Positions 22,246 to 31,211 of a stretch of DNA of 39,031 nt are shown piece after piece. Position 1 is the first letter of the stretch. Each line of letters opens with the position of its first letter. The position numbers and the translations under genes were made by a program. The notes under the pieces are model-generated. The model saw nothing but the letters and a program-made list of their open reading frames with translations. It was not told where the DNA came from and did no database searches. Source of the stretch: Phycisphaerales bacterium UBA1910 (GTDB lineage: Bacteria > Planctomycetota > Phycisphaerae > Phycisphaerales > UBA1924); contig DDGE01000028.1 of the NCBI GenBank assembly GCA_002337545.1, forward strand, positions 1,037 through 40,067. The letters are read 5' to 3'.

Positions 22246-24612
22246 ATGATGATACAGGGGATTTTTGAACGACATTTCGGCGCTCGGAACCATGAAACGC
22301 TCAGTAAAGGGCTGTTCTGTTTGGGTCTGCTGCTCACGATGGCTGCGACTGCGCATGGTCAGGATGGCGGTGGGCCACAGTTCCCCGGGCAGAGGGTGGT
22401 GACGGACACACGCCCTGTGCATGTTGCCCTGGGTGACCTCGATGGCGATGGCGACACGGACATGTCCGTTGTGAGCGAGCAGGGCGACCATGTTCATGTG
22501 CTGATCAATCGGGGCGACGCAACATACGAGGAGAATGTCCAATACGCAACCGGAGAATCTCCGAGGCAAGTCGCGCTGGGTGATCTCGATGGCGACGGCG
22601 ATCTGGACATGGTGATCCCCAACGCGCACAGCGACGACATCAGCGTGCTCCTGAATGATGGTGGCGGTGTGTTCGGTGCACAGGTTCGACTGCCCGCGGG
22701 TGACAACCCGTTGAGCATCGCGCTGGGCGATCTGGATGCGGACGGCGATCTGGATATGGTCGTTGCAAACTCGGAAAGCGATGACCTGAGCATGCTTCTC
22801 AACGAGGGCGACGGGAGTTTCCTGATGCCATCGAGCTTTGACGCAGGCATGAAGCCCTGGGGCATCGCCCTCGGTGATATCGACTCCGATGGGGACCTTG
22901 ACATGGTCGTTACCAGCATTGTCAGCGATGACGCGAGCGTGCTGCTCAACCTCGGTGGCGGGAGCTTCGTGTTGCAGGAGCGGTACGCGTTCAGCGAGAG
23001 CCCCACCGGCCTCACATTGGGTGATGTCGATCTGGACGGCGATATCGACATCATCGTCGCGCTCTTTGGGAATGACTCGCTCGGCGTGCTGCTCAACTCC
23101 GGGGATGGGACCTTTGGGTCGCAGGCGCAGTATGCGGTGGGGGAGCTGCCGATGAGTGTGCGGGTTGGCGATCTCGATGGCGACGGTGATCCGGACTTGG
23201 TTATCGCGAATAGTGGGGGTGATACAGCGAGCGTTTTACTGAACGATGGCAGTGGTGATTTTTCGACGCACACCGTGTTGCAGGCCGGCATCGAGCCGAC
23301 GAGTGTGGCGCTGGGGGACCTGAATGGCGACGGGCATATGGACATGGCGGTGACGAACAGGCTCAGCCAGGACACGAGCATCTTTTTGTTCGATGAGGAG
23401 ACGGGCGCGTTGTCATCGCCCGACAGTTATGAGGTCGGACTCGTGCCCTGGGATGTTGAGCTCGGCGATATTGACGGTGATGGGCTCCTTGACATCGTCA
23501 CGACCGTCGCGCTCGCCGACGGCGTGAGCGTGCTGCGGAATGTGGGCGATGGTGTGTTCGAGCCGCACCAGGACTATGTGACGGGGAAGGATCCCGCCCG
23601 CGTTGTTCTCGGGGACGTGGACGGCGATGGTGATCTGGATATGGCGGTTGCCCAGGCGGTGATGGATGAGGTCGTGCTCCTGCTCAATCAGGGTGACGGG
23701 TTCTTTACGGAGCACGCGCGTTTCCATATTGAGTCATTCCCATTGGCCGCGCGGTTCGGTGATCTGGATGGCGATGGGGACCTTGATCTGGCCGTGATGT
23801 GCGATGGCAGTGACAGCGTGGGTATCTCGAAGAACCTCGGGGGTGGCGACTTCGGCCCCTTTGTCTACTTCGATGCGGCAGAGCGGCTCCGAGATCTCGG
23901 GCTCGGTGATTTTGATGGCGACGGCGATCTCGATATCGCTGTGACCAGTGTCACCCGGCGAGAAGTGGTCATTTTGGAGAACGACGGGGCGGGCTCGTTC
24001 GGCGTCGGGGTCGGCTTCGGGGTCGGGTACAACCCGAGGCGAATCGGGATCGGTGATGTCGATCAGGACGGCGATCTCGACCTCTTAGTAACTGACTTTA
24101 ACGAGCTGAGCCTGCTCCTCAATCACGGCGATGGCACTTTCGCCCCGCAGATCAACATTCCTACGCTGGTCGGCGCTGCAAACTATGGTGTCGCGCTCGA
24201 GGATATCGACGGGGATGGGGACATTGATCTGATCCTTGCGCTCTACGGCAGGAACGCGATCTGCGTCCTGAAGAACGATGGCGGCGGCGTCTTTGGCGAC
24301 TCGACCAGGTTCGGCGTCGGGCAGGACCCGAGGAGCCTCGCGGTCGGCGATATCGACGGCGATGGTGACGCCGATGTGGTCGTGGCGAACTCTGATAGCT
24401 CGTTTATCAGTGTGCTCAAGAATCAAATCGGGTCTGCGGCTGCCTGCCTCCCCGACCTCAACGGCGACGGCTCACTCAACTTCTTCGACATCTCCGCCTT
24501 CCTCGTCGCCTACCTCGACGGTGATCTCGCGGTCGACTTCAACGGTGACGGCGAGCTCAGCTTCTTCGATGTCTCCGCCTTTCTTGTCGCCTTCGATGCC
24601 GGGTGCCCCTGA
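22246..24612 (+). CDS. Exported FG-GAP/VCBS protein with fourteen diverged repeats and dockerin-like tail
   Basis: A 788-residue exported protein. The start is uncertain: ATG 22246 or 22249 precedes ERHFGARNHETLSKG and the hydrophobic LFCLGLLLTMAATAHGQ, but no Shine-Dalgarno is evident; the frame is open upstream to a GTG at 22129. From residue 56 there are fourteen FG-GAP repeats around LGDLDGDGDLDMVV. All are 49 residues long except the seventh, which is 50, and the fourteenth, which is cut short. This fits two seven-bladed propellers with calcium-binding loops. The C-terminus has two dockerin-like repeats (GDGSLNFFDISAFLVAY, GDGELSFFDVSAFLVAF) and ends Gly-Cys-Pro. It has the same plan as the protein at 6.1-8.5 kb, but its repeats have diverged much further. 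Confidence 0.85.
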   Translation: MMIQGIFERHFGARNHETLSKGLFCLGLLLTMAATAHGQDGGGPQFPGQRVVTDTRPVHVALGDLDGDGDTDMSVVSEQGDHVHVLINRGDATYEENVQYATGESPRQVALGDLDGDGDLDMVIPNAHSDDISVLLNDGGGVFGAQVRLPAGDNPLSIALGDLDADGDLDMVVANSESDDLSMLLNEGDGSFLMPSSFDAGMKPWGIALGDIDSDGDLDMVVTSIVSDDASVLLNLGGGSFVLQERYAFSESPTGLTLGDVDLDGDIDIIVALFGNDSLGVLLNSGDGTFGSQAQYAVGELPMSVRVGDLDGDGDPDLVIANSGGDTASVLLNDGSGDFSTHTVLQAGIEPTSVALGDLNGDGHMDMAVTNRLSQDTSIFLFDEETGALSSPDSYEVGLVPWDVELGDIDGDGLLDIVTTVALADGVSVLRNVGDGVFEPHQDYVTGKDPARVVLGDVDGDGDLDMAVAQAVMDEVVLLLNQGDGFFTEHARFHIESFPLAARFGDLDGDGDLDLAVMCDGSDSVGISKNLGGGDFGPFVYFDAAERLRDLGLGDFDGDGDLDIAVTSVTRREVVILENDGAGSFGVGVGFGVGYNPRRIGIGDVDQDGDLDLLVTDFNELSLLLNHGDGTFAPQINIPTLVGAANYGVALEDIDGDGDIDLILALYGRNAICVLKNDGGGVFGDSTRFGVGQDPRSLAVGDIDGDGDADVVVANSDSSFISVLKNQIGSAAACLPDLNGDGSLNFFDISAFLVAYLDGDLAVDFNGDGELSFFDVSAFLVAFDAGCP
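22411..24426 (+). repeat. Fourteen tandem coding repeats of about 147 bp, diverged
   Basis: The first unit starts at 22411 and the second at 22558. Thirteen complete units and a partial last one fill the interval exactly if unit 7 is one codon longer. Unit 7 is also the most divergent in its second half (FLFDEETGALSS instead of LLNDGDGTFGSQ), at the predicted boundary between two propellers. Confidence 0.85.
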
Positions 24613-24638
24613 TCGGGGATTTTACCCGTGCAATGGGG

Positions 24639-24670
24639 CAAATTTGAGCCTCAGTTGAGGTCGAAATTTG
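24639..24670. repeat. Imperfect inverted repeat before ftsK
   Basis: CAAATTT (24639-24645) and AAATTTG (24664-24670) flank CCTC/GAGG, giving a hairpin with an internal loop. It lies between the FG-GAP stop and the FtsK start. It could end upstream transcription, though no T tail follows, or act as a binding site. Confidence 0.3.
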
Positions 24671-24706
24671 GGGTGATTGTAGCCGAGTGGCCGATAATGC
24701 GATGTT

Positions 24707-27700
24707 ATGGCGCGAACTACCAAGAAGAAGACGTCCAAGCCCTACCGCGTGTCTGGACAGGATACGGAGCTCTCTGAGCAGCAGAAGCTCCTGATGCGGA
24801 TCGGCTGGCTCGCGTTGGGGGTGCTGTGGCTGTTCGTGCTTGTCGGATTGGTGAGCTTTGACGCCGGGGATGCGCCGTCGCACGCGATCTATCCCAACAA
24901 CCCGCAGACCCAGAACTGGACAGGCCCGATCGGTGCTCATGTGGCGTACGGGCTTCTGCGGACGCTCGGGATCGGGGTCATCATCCCGATGATGTTCGTC
25001 GGCGTGCTGATCGCGTTGCGTGTGGCGCGCCGGCCCATGACGCAGCCGATCGTTCGGGCAACGGGTGCGTTGATCCTCACCGCGTCGCTGTGCGTGCTGC
25101 TCCAGATTCTCTTCCCCAGCGCCGGTCCGCTCCCGGGGTTGGTGGGGGGCACCATGGGGGTTGTGGGGGCTTCGACAATGCTGCCCAAGTTTGCGCTGCT
25201 CGGATCGCTGCTCTGGATCGGACTCGCGACGATCATCGGCCTGATCGTGTGCTGCGATAAGTATGTGGTTACGGTCCCCGTCGCGATCTGGAACCGGATG
25301 GTCCCCGCGCTCGCGTTCACGCGTGAGAAGGCCGGGGCGATCGCGGAACGCACCGCCTCGTCCGCGAATGCCGCGACAGACCGCGCGAGCGAAGAGACCC
25401 GAAAAGCAAGCGGCGGTCTCCTTGCCGGCCTGCGCTCGATGATGCAGAAGAAGCCCAAGCCCGTGATGGTCCGCATCAACGATATTGATGAGGACATGGT
25501 CGAGGTCAAGCCGATCGACGACGAGACCAACGAGGGCGAGCTCAAGCGGAAGTCCAAACCCAAGACCCGTGTACGCCCCGTCCCCAAGCCTGTCGAGGTT
25601 GAAGACGAGTACGACGAGTACGAGGAGGAGGACGATGTCCCCGGCGCGCCCCAAGTCTTTGACAACGAGGACCTGCGTGAGAAGATCGCCAAGCTGCCTG
25701 TCCGCTTTGCGCAGCAGGAAAAGGAGATGGCGACCGACGAGGACCTCGCGGAGTTCCAGGATGTTCAATCGCTCGAGGGGTACAAGTTCCCGACGATGGA
25801 GCTGCTTGAGGAGCCCGAGATCGGGTTCAACGAGAAGCTCGAGTCGCTCGTCCGTGAGCAGGCCGAGGCACTCGAGAGCGCGATGCAGGAGTACAAGATC
25901 AACGGCGAGGTCGTCGATATCGAGTCCGGCCCCGCGATCACGCTCTATCACATCCGTCTCGCGCCGGGCACCAAGGTCGCGCAGATCAACGCGATTGAGA
26001 GTGACCTTGCGCGTTCGCTCAAAGCGGTCAACATTCGCGTGGTGTCCAACATGGAAGGACGCGACACGATCGGGATCGAGGTCCCGAACCCAACCAAGGA
26101 GCGGGTGCGCCTCAAGGAACTGATGAGCAATCGTGAACGCTTCGAGGGTATGAAGCTCCCGATGTTCCTGGGTAAGGACGCGTCGGGCGATCCGTTGATC
26201 TCGGATCTCACGAAGATGCCTCACATGCTGATCGCGGGTACCACGGGCTCAGGTAAGTCCGTGTGCATGAACACGATCATCATGTCGTTCCTGTACACCA
26301 AGAAGCCCGACGAGCTCAAGCTCGTGCTGGTCGACCCCAAGATGGTCGAAATGTCCCAGTTCAAGGACATCCCGCACCTGATGTGCCCCGTCGTGACGGA
26401 GATGCCCAAAGCCGCGGCGATCCTCGAATGGGCGGTCACGAAGATGGACGAGCGGTACGAGCTGCTCGCCAAGGCCGGCTGCCGCGATATCTCGGGGTAC
26501 AACGAGCTGGAATGGGACGAGCTCAAAGAGCGTCTGGAAATCCAGACGGAAGAGCAGGCGATGCGCGTGCCAAAGAAGCTCCCCTACATGGTGTTCATCA
26601 TCGACGAGCTCGCGGACCTGATGATGACGAACAAGGAGGTCGAGGGCTCGATCATCCGCATCGCCCAGAAGGCGCGTGCGGTGGGCATCCACCTCATCCT
26701 GGCCACCCAGCGCCCACAGGCGAATGTCGTGACGGGTCTGATCAAGTCCAATATGCCCTGCCGCATCGCGTTCAAGGTCGCGTCGGGCATGGACTCACGG
26801 ATCGTCCTCGATCAGAAGGGCGGCGAGCTGCTCCTGGGTCAGGGCGACATGCTCCACCTGTCCCCGAGCAGCCACAAGCTCTCGCGTGCGCAGGGCACCC
26901 TCGTGGACGACAAGGAGATCCGGCGCGTTGTGCGGTTCCTCAAGGACATCGCGGCCCCGAGCTTCGAGCGCTCGCTCATGCAGGTCAAGGGCGGGATGGA
27001 CGAGGACGAGGAACGCATCTACCTCTCCGAGAACAACTCGTCTGCGTCACTCAAGGCAGCACAGGAAGACCCGATGTTCGATCGGGCGGTCGAGATCGTC
27101 CTCGAAACCAAGCGCGGGTCGGTATCGCTCCTGCAGCGTCGTCTCGCGATCGGGTACACGCGCGCTTCGCGTCTGATCGACCTGATGGGCATCGCGGGGA
27201 TCTTGTCGGATCACAAGGGGTCCGTCGCGCGTGATGTCCTGATCTCGATCGAGGAATGGGACGCGATGAAGGAACTCGTCGCGGAGGATCAACGCCGACA
27301 GCAACTTGCGGGCAACGGCGCGAGTGCCGAACCCGAGGATCCGCACCAGACATCGATGTTCGTTGAGGAAGAGTCGGGCGAGCTCGACGAGGAGCCACCC
27401 TTCGAGACCGATGAGCCCGCACCGGGCGTCGTCGTGCACGGCACACTCGATTCCGAGGATGAAGAGGACGCGGATCTCGAACTCGAAGATGCGTCAGAAG
27501 ACGACGCGGAAGAGGAAGAGGAGTACGAAATCGAAGAGGATTCTCTCGAAGACGAAGAGGGGGATGAAGAGGGCGAAGAAGAGTACGACGAGGAGGTCGA
27601 AGCTGAGTATGAGGAGGACGAGGAGTCTGAGGATGAGGACCCCGAAGCCGAGTACGAGGAAGAGGCCGAAGAGGAAGACGAAGAAGTCGAATACGAGTAT

Positions 27701-27862
27701 GTCGATGAAGAGGGCAACCCGATCGACCCCGAGGATCTCGAGGAGGACGAATACGAACTCGAGGACGCTTCATCCAGTGATGAAGAGGGCGATGAGGAGC
27801 TTGAGTACGAGGAAGACGAGTACGAAGAGGATGAATCGCCCACCACGGAGCCCGTCCGCTGA
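24707..27862 (+). CDS. ftsK: FtsK/SpoIIIE DNA translocase with long acidic C-terminal tail
   Basis: A 1051-residue DNA translocase that moves chromosome ends through the division septum. Four transmembrane helices lie in residues 28-185. A linker with charged stretches follows, then the alpha/beta motor. Key motifs are GxxTGSGKS Walker A (AGTTGSGKSV, 510-519), the Walker B strand YMVFIIDELADLMM (about 626-639), and ATQRPQANVVTGLIKSNMP. The DNA-reading gamma winged helix is present (DPMFDRAVEIVLETKRGSVS, LLQRRLAIGYTRASRLIDLM). In most FtsK proteins gamma is near the end; here about 170 more residues follow, from about 880, dominated by Glu and Asp with some Tyr. ATG 24707 has no evident Shine-Dalgarno. 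A terminator follows at 27895. Confidence 0.95.
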   Translation: MARTTKKKTSKPYRVSGQDTELSEQQKLLMRIGWLALGVLWLFVLVGLVSFDAGDAPSHAIYPNNPQTQNWTGPIGAHVAYGLLRTLGIGVIIPMMFVGVLIALRVARRPMTQPIVRATGALILTASLCVLLQILFPSAGPLPGLVGGTMGVVGASTMLPKFALLGSLLWIGLATIIGLIVCCDKYVVTVPVAIWNRMVPALAFTREKAGAIAERTASSANAATDRASEETRKASGGLLAGLRSMMQKKPKPVMVRINDIDEDMVEVKPIDDETNEGELKRKSKPKTRVRPVPKPVEVEDEYDEYEEEDDVPGAPQVFDNEDLREKIAKLPVRFAQQEKEMATDEDLAEFQDVQSLEGYKFPTMELLEEPEIGFNEKLESLVREQAEALESAMQEYKINGEVVDIESGPAITLYHIRLAPGTKVAQINAIESDLARSLKAVNIRVVSNMEGRDTIGIEVPNPTKERVRLKELMSNRERFEGMKLPMFLGKDASGDPLISDLTKMPHMLIAGTTGSGKSVCMNTIIMSFLYTKKPDELKLVLVDPKMVEMSQFKDIPHLMCPVVTEMPKAAAILEWAVTKMDERYELLAKAGCRDISGYNELEWDELKERLEIQTEEQAMRVPKKLPYMVFIIDELADLMMTNKEVEGSIIRIAQKARAVGIHLILATQRPQANVVTGLIKSNMPCRIAFKVASGMDSRIVLDQKGGELLLGQGDMLHLSPSSHKLSRAQGTLVDDKEIRRVVRFLKDIAAPSFERSLMQVKGGMDEDEERIYLSENNSSASLKAAQEDPMFDRAVEIVLETKRGSVSLLQRRLAIGYTRASRLIDLMGIAGILSDHKGSVARDVLISIEEWDAMKELVAEDQRRQQLAGNGASAEPEDPHQTSMFVEEESGELDEEPPFETDEPAPGVVVHGTLDSEDEEDADLELEDASEDDAEEEEEYEIEEDSLEDEEGDEEGEEEYDEEVEAEYEEDEESEDEDPEAEYEEEAEEEDEEVEYEYVDEEGNPIDPEDLEEDEYELEDASSSDEEGDEELEYEEDEYEEDESPTTEPVR

Positions 27863-27894
27863 ATGGGCATGAGAGGGCTTGTTGGGCTCCATGC

Positions 27895-27920
27895 ACACCC
27901 CTGTTTTGGGGTGTTTTTAT
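27895..27920 (+). terminator. Intrinsic terminator after ftsK
   Basis: ACACCCC (27895-27901) and GGGGTGT (27908-27914) form a 7-bp stem with a six-base loop, followed by TTTT and AT-rich sequence. Confidence 0.85.
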
Positions 27921-28030
27921 TGATCTGACCAGTTTAACTGAAACCGAGTGGGGAATTGCCCCAATCATATTGCACACCAATCTGCCTGCACCGTACGGGC
28001 CGGTTTGCACACGAGGAAAGGACACACTTC

Positions 28031-29776
28031 ATGCAGCGATCTGCACTCCGTATCAACCGCACAATGCTTTGTTGCTCGCTCCCAGCTCTGATCGCACTTC
28101 CCGCGATCGCGGGTACTCCCGAGGCGCTGGATCGCGTTCCGGCTGACACCCAGGCCGTGGTGGTCGTCCCGGAGTTGGGTGAGCTTCTCAACGACATCAA
28201 CTCGATCAACGCGATCCTTGGTGATCAGGGCGAGCCGATGCTCAACATGGTGACCGCGATGATCCGCGGCATGCCGGGCATCAACCTCGAGGGTTCGATG
28301 GCCGCCGTCCTGAGCATGGAAGAGCATCAGGAGGAGCCCGACATGGTCTTCCTCATTCCGGTGAGCGATTACAACGCGTTCACGAATGAACAGAAGGGGG
28401 TCGATGGGGTCCACGAGATGCCTATGGGCGACCAGACCATGTACCTCCGCAATCTCGGTGGTGGCTTCGCGGTCATGGGTGAGTTTGCGGAAGATGTCCG
28501 CGAGTATGACGGGGAATCGGGCAATCTCAAGTCACACGCGAAGGCGCTGGGGCGTGCGGGTTCACGCATCGCGGACCACAACGATGTCTTCTTCTTCGTG
28601 AACATCCCTCAGTTCCAGGACGAGATCGACATGGGGCTCCAGGAGATGGAGTCGCAAGGTGAGATGATCGAGATGATGGGCGGCGCGGAAGCTGCTCAGG
28701 GCTTCGACCAGATGCTCAACGCGATGCGCACGGTTGCGAACGACGCGCTGAGCTTCGCCGCCGGGATGAGCTTTGATCAGGGCGCCGGGGTGTCCTTCGA
28801 TTTCGGGCTCCAGTTCAAGGATGACTCCTCGACATCGGAATATCTGAACAACAACGGGAATGCCGGGAAGTACTTCTCCAATGTCCCGAACATTGATTAC
28901 TTCTTTGCGGCGTCGTACGACATGTCAGGGAGTGGGATCCAGCGATTCCTGAATGAGTACATGGATCTCATCAAGGATATGGATACCACCGGCGCAATGG
29001 GTGCGTTCGACATGAAGGCGATGCTCTCGGGTGTCAAAGGCGGCATCCAGGTCATGGGCGCTTCCGACAACATCATGGGCGGGCTGTTTACCAACACGCT
29101 CTATTACGCAGAGGTTGACAACCCCAAGGGGTATATCGATTCCACGCGTAAAATGTACGAGGACATGAACGACCAGATGGCACAGTTGGCTGAGGCCGGT
29201 GTCGAAATGAACGCGTCCATCGACGAGGAGCCGACCGAGATCAATGGCATCGAGGCGTACGGCTTTGAGGTCCTCATGGACATGACCCAGATGCAGGGAA
29301 TGAACGGCGGCATGGGCGGCCCGAACCCTGCGATGATGATGCAGATGATGTTCGGGGGCAATGGCCCATCCGGATACATCGCACCTGCGGGTGATCACGG
29401 GCTCGTCCTCACCATGTCGCAGAACCCCACCCTGCTTGGCAAGGCGGTTGATGCGGCGAAGGGCAACAACACCATGGGCTCCGTTGCCGCGATCCAGAAG
29501 ACGCGCGACATGCTCCCGGACAACCGGGTCATGGAGATGTACATCGGTGCCGATCATCTCGCGAATACCGCGGGCCCGATGGCGATGATGTTCGGGCTCA
29601 TCCCCGAGTTCGAGCCGGTCGAGTCGCTTCCCCCGCTGGGGATGGCACTCACGGCAGACGGCGGCGGGATGCTCTTCCGCACCGTTATCCCCATGCAGAC
29701 CATGGATAAGGCCATGCACATCTTCGATGAGATGAATGCGATGCAGCACAACGGCGGCGAGCAGATGGATTTCTGA
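28031..29776 (+). CDS. Exported protein of unknown function, Met-rich
   Basis: A 581-residue exported protein. ATG 28031 follows GAGGAAAGGA and opens a signal peptide (MQRSALRINRTMLCCSLPALIALPAIAG). The mature start PEALDRVPADTQAVVVVPEL, with the following LNDINSINAILG, is of a type I associate with large planctomycete proteins that resemble DUF3352; I cannot assign a function. Several segments are very rich in Met and Gly, for example MTQMQGMNGGMGGPNPAMMM near residue 420. No catalytic motif, transmembrane helix beyond the signal, or dockerin-like tail is present. It follows the ftsK terminator and precedes folP by 50 bases. Confidence 0.75.
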   Translation: MQRSALRINRTMLCCSLPALIALPAIAGTPEALDRVPADTQAVVVVPELGELLNDINSINAILGDQGEPMLNMVTAMIRGMPGINLEGSMAAVLSMEEHQEEPDMVFLIPVSDYNAFTNEQKGVDGVHEMPMGDQTMYLRNLGGGFAVMGEFAEDVREYDGESGNLKSHAKALGRAGSRIADHNDVFFFVNIPQFQDEIDMGLQEMESQGEMIEMMGGAEAAQGFDQMLNAMRTVANDALSFAAGMSFDQGAGVSFDFGLQFKDDSSTSEYLNNNGNAGKYFSNVPNIDYFFAASYDMSGSGIQRFLNEYMDLIKDMDTTGAMGAFDMKAMLSGVKGGIQVMGASDNIMGGLFTNTLYYAEVDNPKGYIDSTRKMYEDMNDQMAQLAEAGVEMNASIDEEPTEINGIEAYGFEVLMDMTQMQGMNGGMGGPNPAMMMQMMFGGNGPSGYIAPAGDHGLVLTMSQNPTLLGKAVDAAKGNNTMGSVAAIQKTRDMLPDNRVMEMYIGADHLANTAGPMAMMFGLIPEFEPVESLPPLGMALTADGGGMLFRTVIPMQTMDKAMHIFDEMNAMQHNGGEQMDF

Positions 29777-29825
29777 ACTGTCGTTCCGCTGCTTGATCTC
29801 GGTGAGTTGCTCGGCACAATTGCCT

Positions 29826-30740
29826 ATGAGCAGCACGCCCGGATCAGTTTGGAGACTCAATCACGAACGGGCGATCCATCTGGATCGCCCGTTTCTCGTT
29901 GGGATACTCAATATCACCCCGGATTCATTCGCGGACGGTGGGGTGTACAACACACCCGAACAGGCGGTCGAACGCGCCAGGCGTATGCGAGATGAGGGGG
30001 CGGATGCGATCGACATCGGGGGCGAGTCTACCCGCCCGGGGGCAAAGCGGATCAACGCGTGCCAGCAGATCGACCGTGTGGTGCCGGTGATCCGGGCGAT
30101 CCGCGACGCGGGGATTGAGCTGGCGATCACGATCGATACGACACGCGCCGAGACCGCGCGTGCCGCGTTGCGGGTCGGCGCGGACGCGATCAATGATGTC
30201 TCGGCGGGGATGGAGGACGACGGGATGCTGAGTCTCGCCTCGGAATCGGGCTGCGGCTTGATCCTGATGCATCGGGAGCGACCGCCGGAAGAAGACCAGT
30301 TCTCGGATCAGTACACGCGGGCCCCCGTCGCGGGGTCGATCACGGCCCGTGTGGTGGAATCGCTCCGCAGCGTCCGCGACCGTGCGGTGGACGCCGGCGT
30401 CCACCAGCAGAGCATCATGCTGGATCCCGGGCTCGGGTTCGGGAAGGATGTGGCTCAGAATCTGGAGTTGATCGAATCGTCCCCGAGCATTGTTGCTCTG
30501 GGGCACCCCGTGATGAGTGCGCTGAGCAGAAAGAGCTTCGTGGGGCGTGTTGGTCTCGGTCGCGATTCCGAACCTTCTGAGCGTCTTCCAGCTACGATCG
30601 CGCTCTCTGTGATGCATCTTCAACGCGGGGCACGGGTTTTTCGGGTGCACGATGTGGCGGCGCATCGCCAGGCGCTGGATGCCGCGTGGGCAATGATTGT
30701 CCGCAATGACGGTATTTCTGCGACGGAATCGGCGAATTAA
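29826..30740 (+). CDS. folP: Dihydropteroate synthase
   Basis: A 304-residue cytoplasmic enzyme that joins 4-aminobenzoate to dihydropterin pyrophosphate in folate synthesis. The family signatures are all present: LVGILNITPDSFADGG at residues 26-41 (first DHPS signature), GADAIDIGGESTRPGA (second), ITIDTTRAETARAAL, DAINDVSAGM, LILMHRE, IMLDPGLGFGK and the Lys/Ser of SALSRKSFVG for pterin and phosphate binding. ATG 29826 is chosen because it gives a typical length; the frame is open upstream into the end of the previous gene. No strong Shine-Dalgarno is present. No other folate gene lies nearby. Confidence 0.95.
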   Translation: MSSTPGSVWRLNHERAIHLDRPFLVGILNITPDSFADGGVYNTPEQAVERARRMRDEGADAIDIGGESTRPGAKRINACQQIDRVVPVIRAIRDAGIELAITIDTTRAETARAALRVGADAINDVSAGMEDDGMLSLASESGCGLILMHRERPPEEDQFSDQYTRAPVAGSITARVVESLRSVRDRAVDAGVHQQSIMLDPGLGFGKDVAQNLELIESSPSIVALGHPVMSALSRKSFVGRVGLGRDSEPSERLPATIALSVMHLQRGARVFRVHDVAAHRQALDAAWAMIVRNDGISATESAN

Positions 30741-30854
30741 TTACCTGCTGACGCCCGGCGATGGGGGGCCCCGTACCTACGATACAAATGCCCGTGCGGG
30801 CGATGAATACGCGAAATCTCGCGAGTTGACGACTGATTGAAAGGATCCGACGCG

Positions 30855-31184
30855 ATGGCCAACGCGAATGTGAAGGAGTTCACCGACAGCAACTTCGAAG
30901 CCGAGGTTCTCGGCGCGAGCGAGCCGGTGCTGGTGGACTTCTGGGCGGAGTGGTGCATGCCGTGCCGCATCCTCGCACCGACAATCGACGAAGTCGCTGA
31001 CTCGAGCGAGGGCAAGGTGAAGGTCGGCAAGGTCGACATCGATTCGAATCAGGAGATCGCGGTGAAGTACGGCATCAGCGCCATCCCAACCGTGGTGATT
31101 TTCAAGAACGGCGAGGTCGCGAAAAAGTTTGTGGGTCTCACGAAGAAGGAAGACCTTGAGGCCGCGATCGCCGAGCTGAGCTGA
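30855..31184 (+). CDS. trxA: Thioredoxin with CMPC active site
   Basis: A 109-residue thioredoxin. ATG 30855 has AAAGGA nine bases upstream and gives the usual length. The fold is complete: NVKEFTDSNFEAEVL, PVLVDFWAEWCMPCRILAPT with the redox pair Cys34 and Cys37, KVDIDSNQEIAVKYGI, the cis-Pro in SAIPTVVIFKNGE, and FVGLTKKEDLEAAI. The active site reads WCMPC instead of the usual WCGPC; a Met at this place is uncommon but known in the superfamily and may alter redox potential or partner choice. It is cytoplasmic, single in the window, and precedes the Gfo/Idh/MocA gene. Confidence 0.93.
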   Translation: MANANVKEFTDSNFEAEVLGASEPVLVDFWAEWCMPCRILAPTIDEVADSSEGKVKVGKVDIDSNQEIAVKYGISAIPTVVIFKNGEVAKKFVGLTKKEDLEAAIAELS

Positions 31185-31211
31185 TCGAGCACGATGAGCG
31201 AGTTAAACCCA

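Noticed and set aside
24557..26224. A 555-codon open frame on the minus strand opposite ftsK
   Set aside because: It is an antisense shadow of ftsK; it crosses the intergenic region and the end of the FG-GAP gene and has no recognisable domain or ribosome site.
27306..27872. A Lys/Arg/Ser-rich open frame in another plus-strand frame over the end of ftsK
   Set aside because: It is the frame-shifted reading of the GAG/GAC-rich acidic tail. The low-complexity basic composition follows from the tail's codons.
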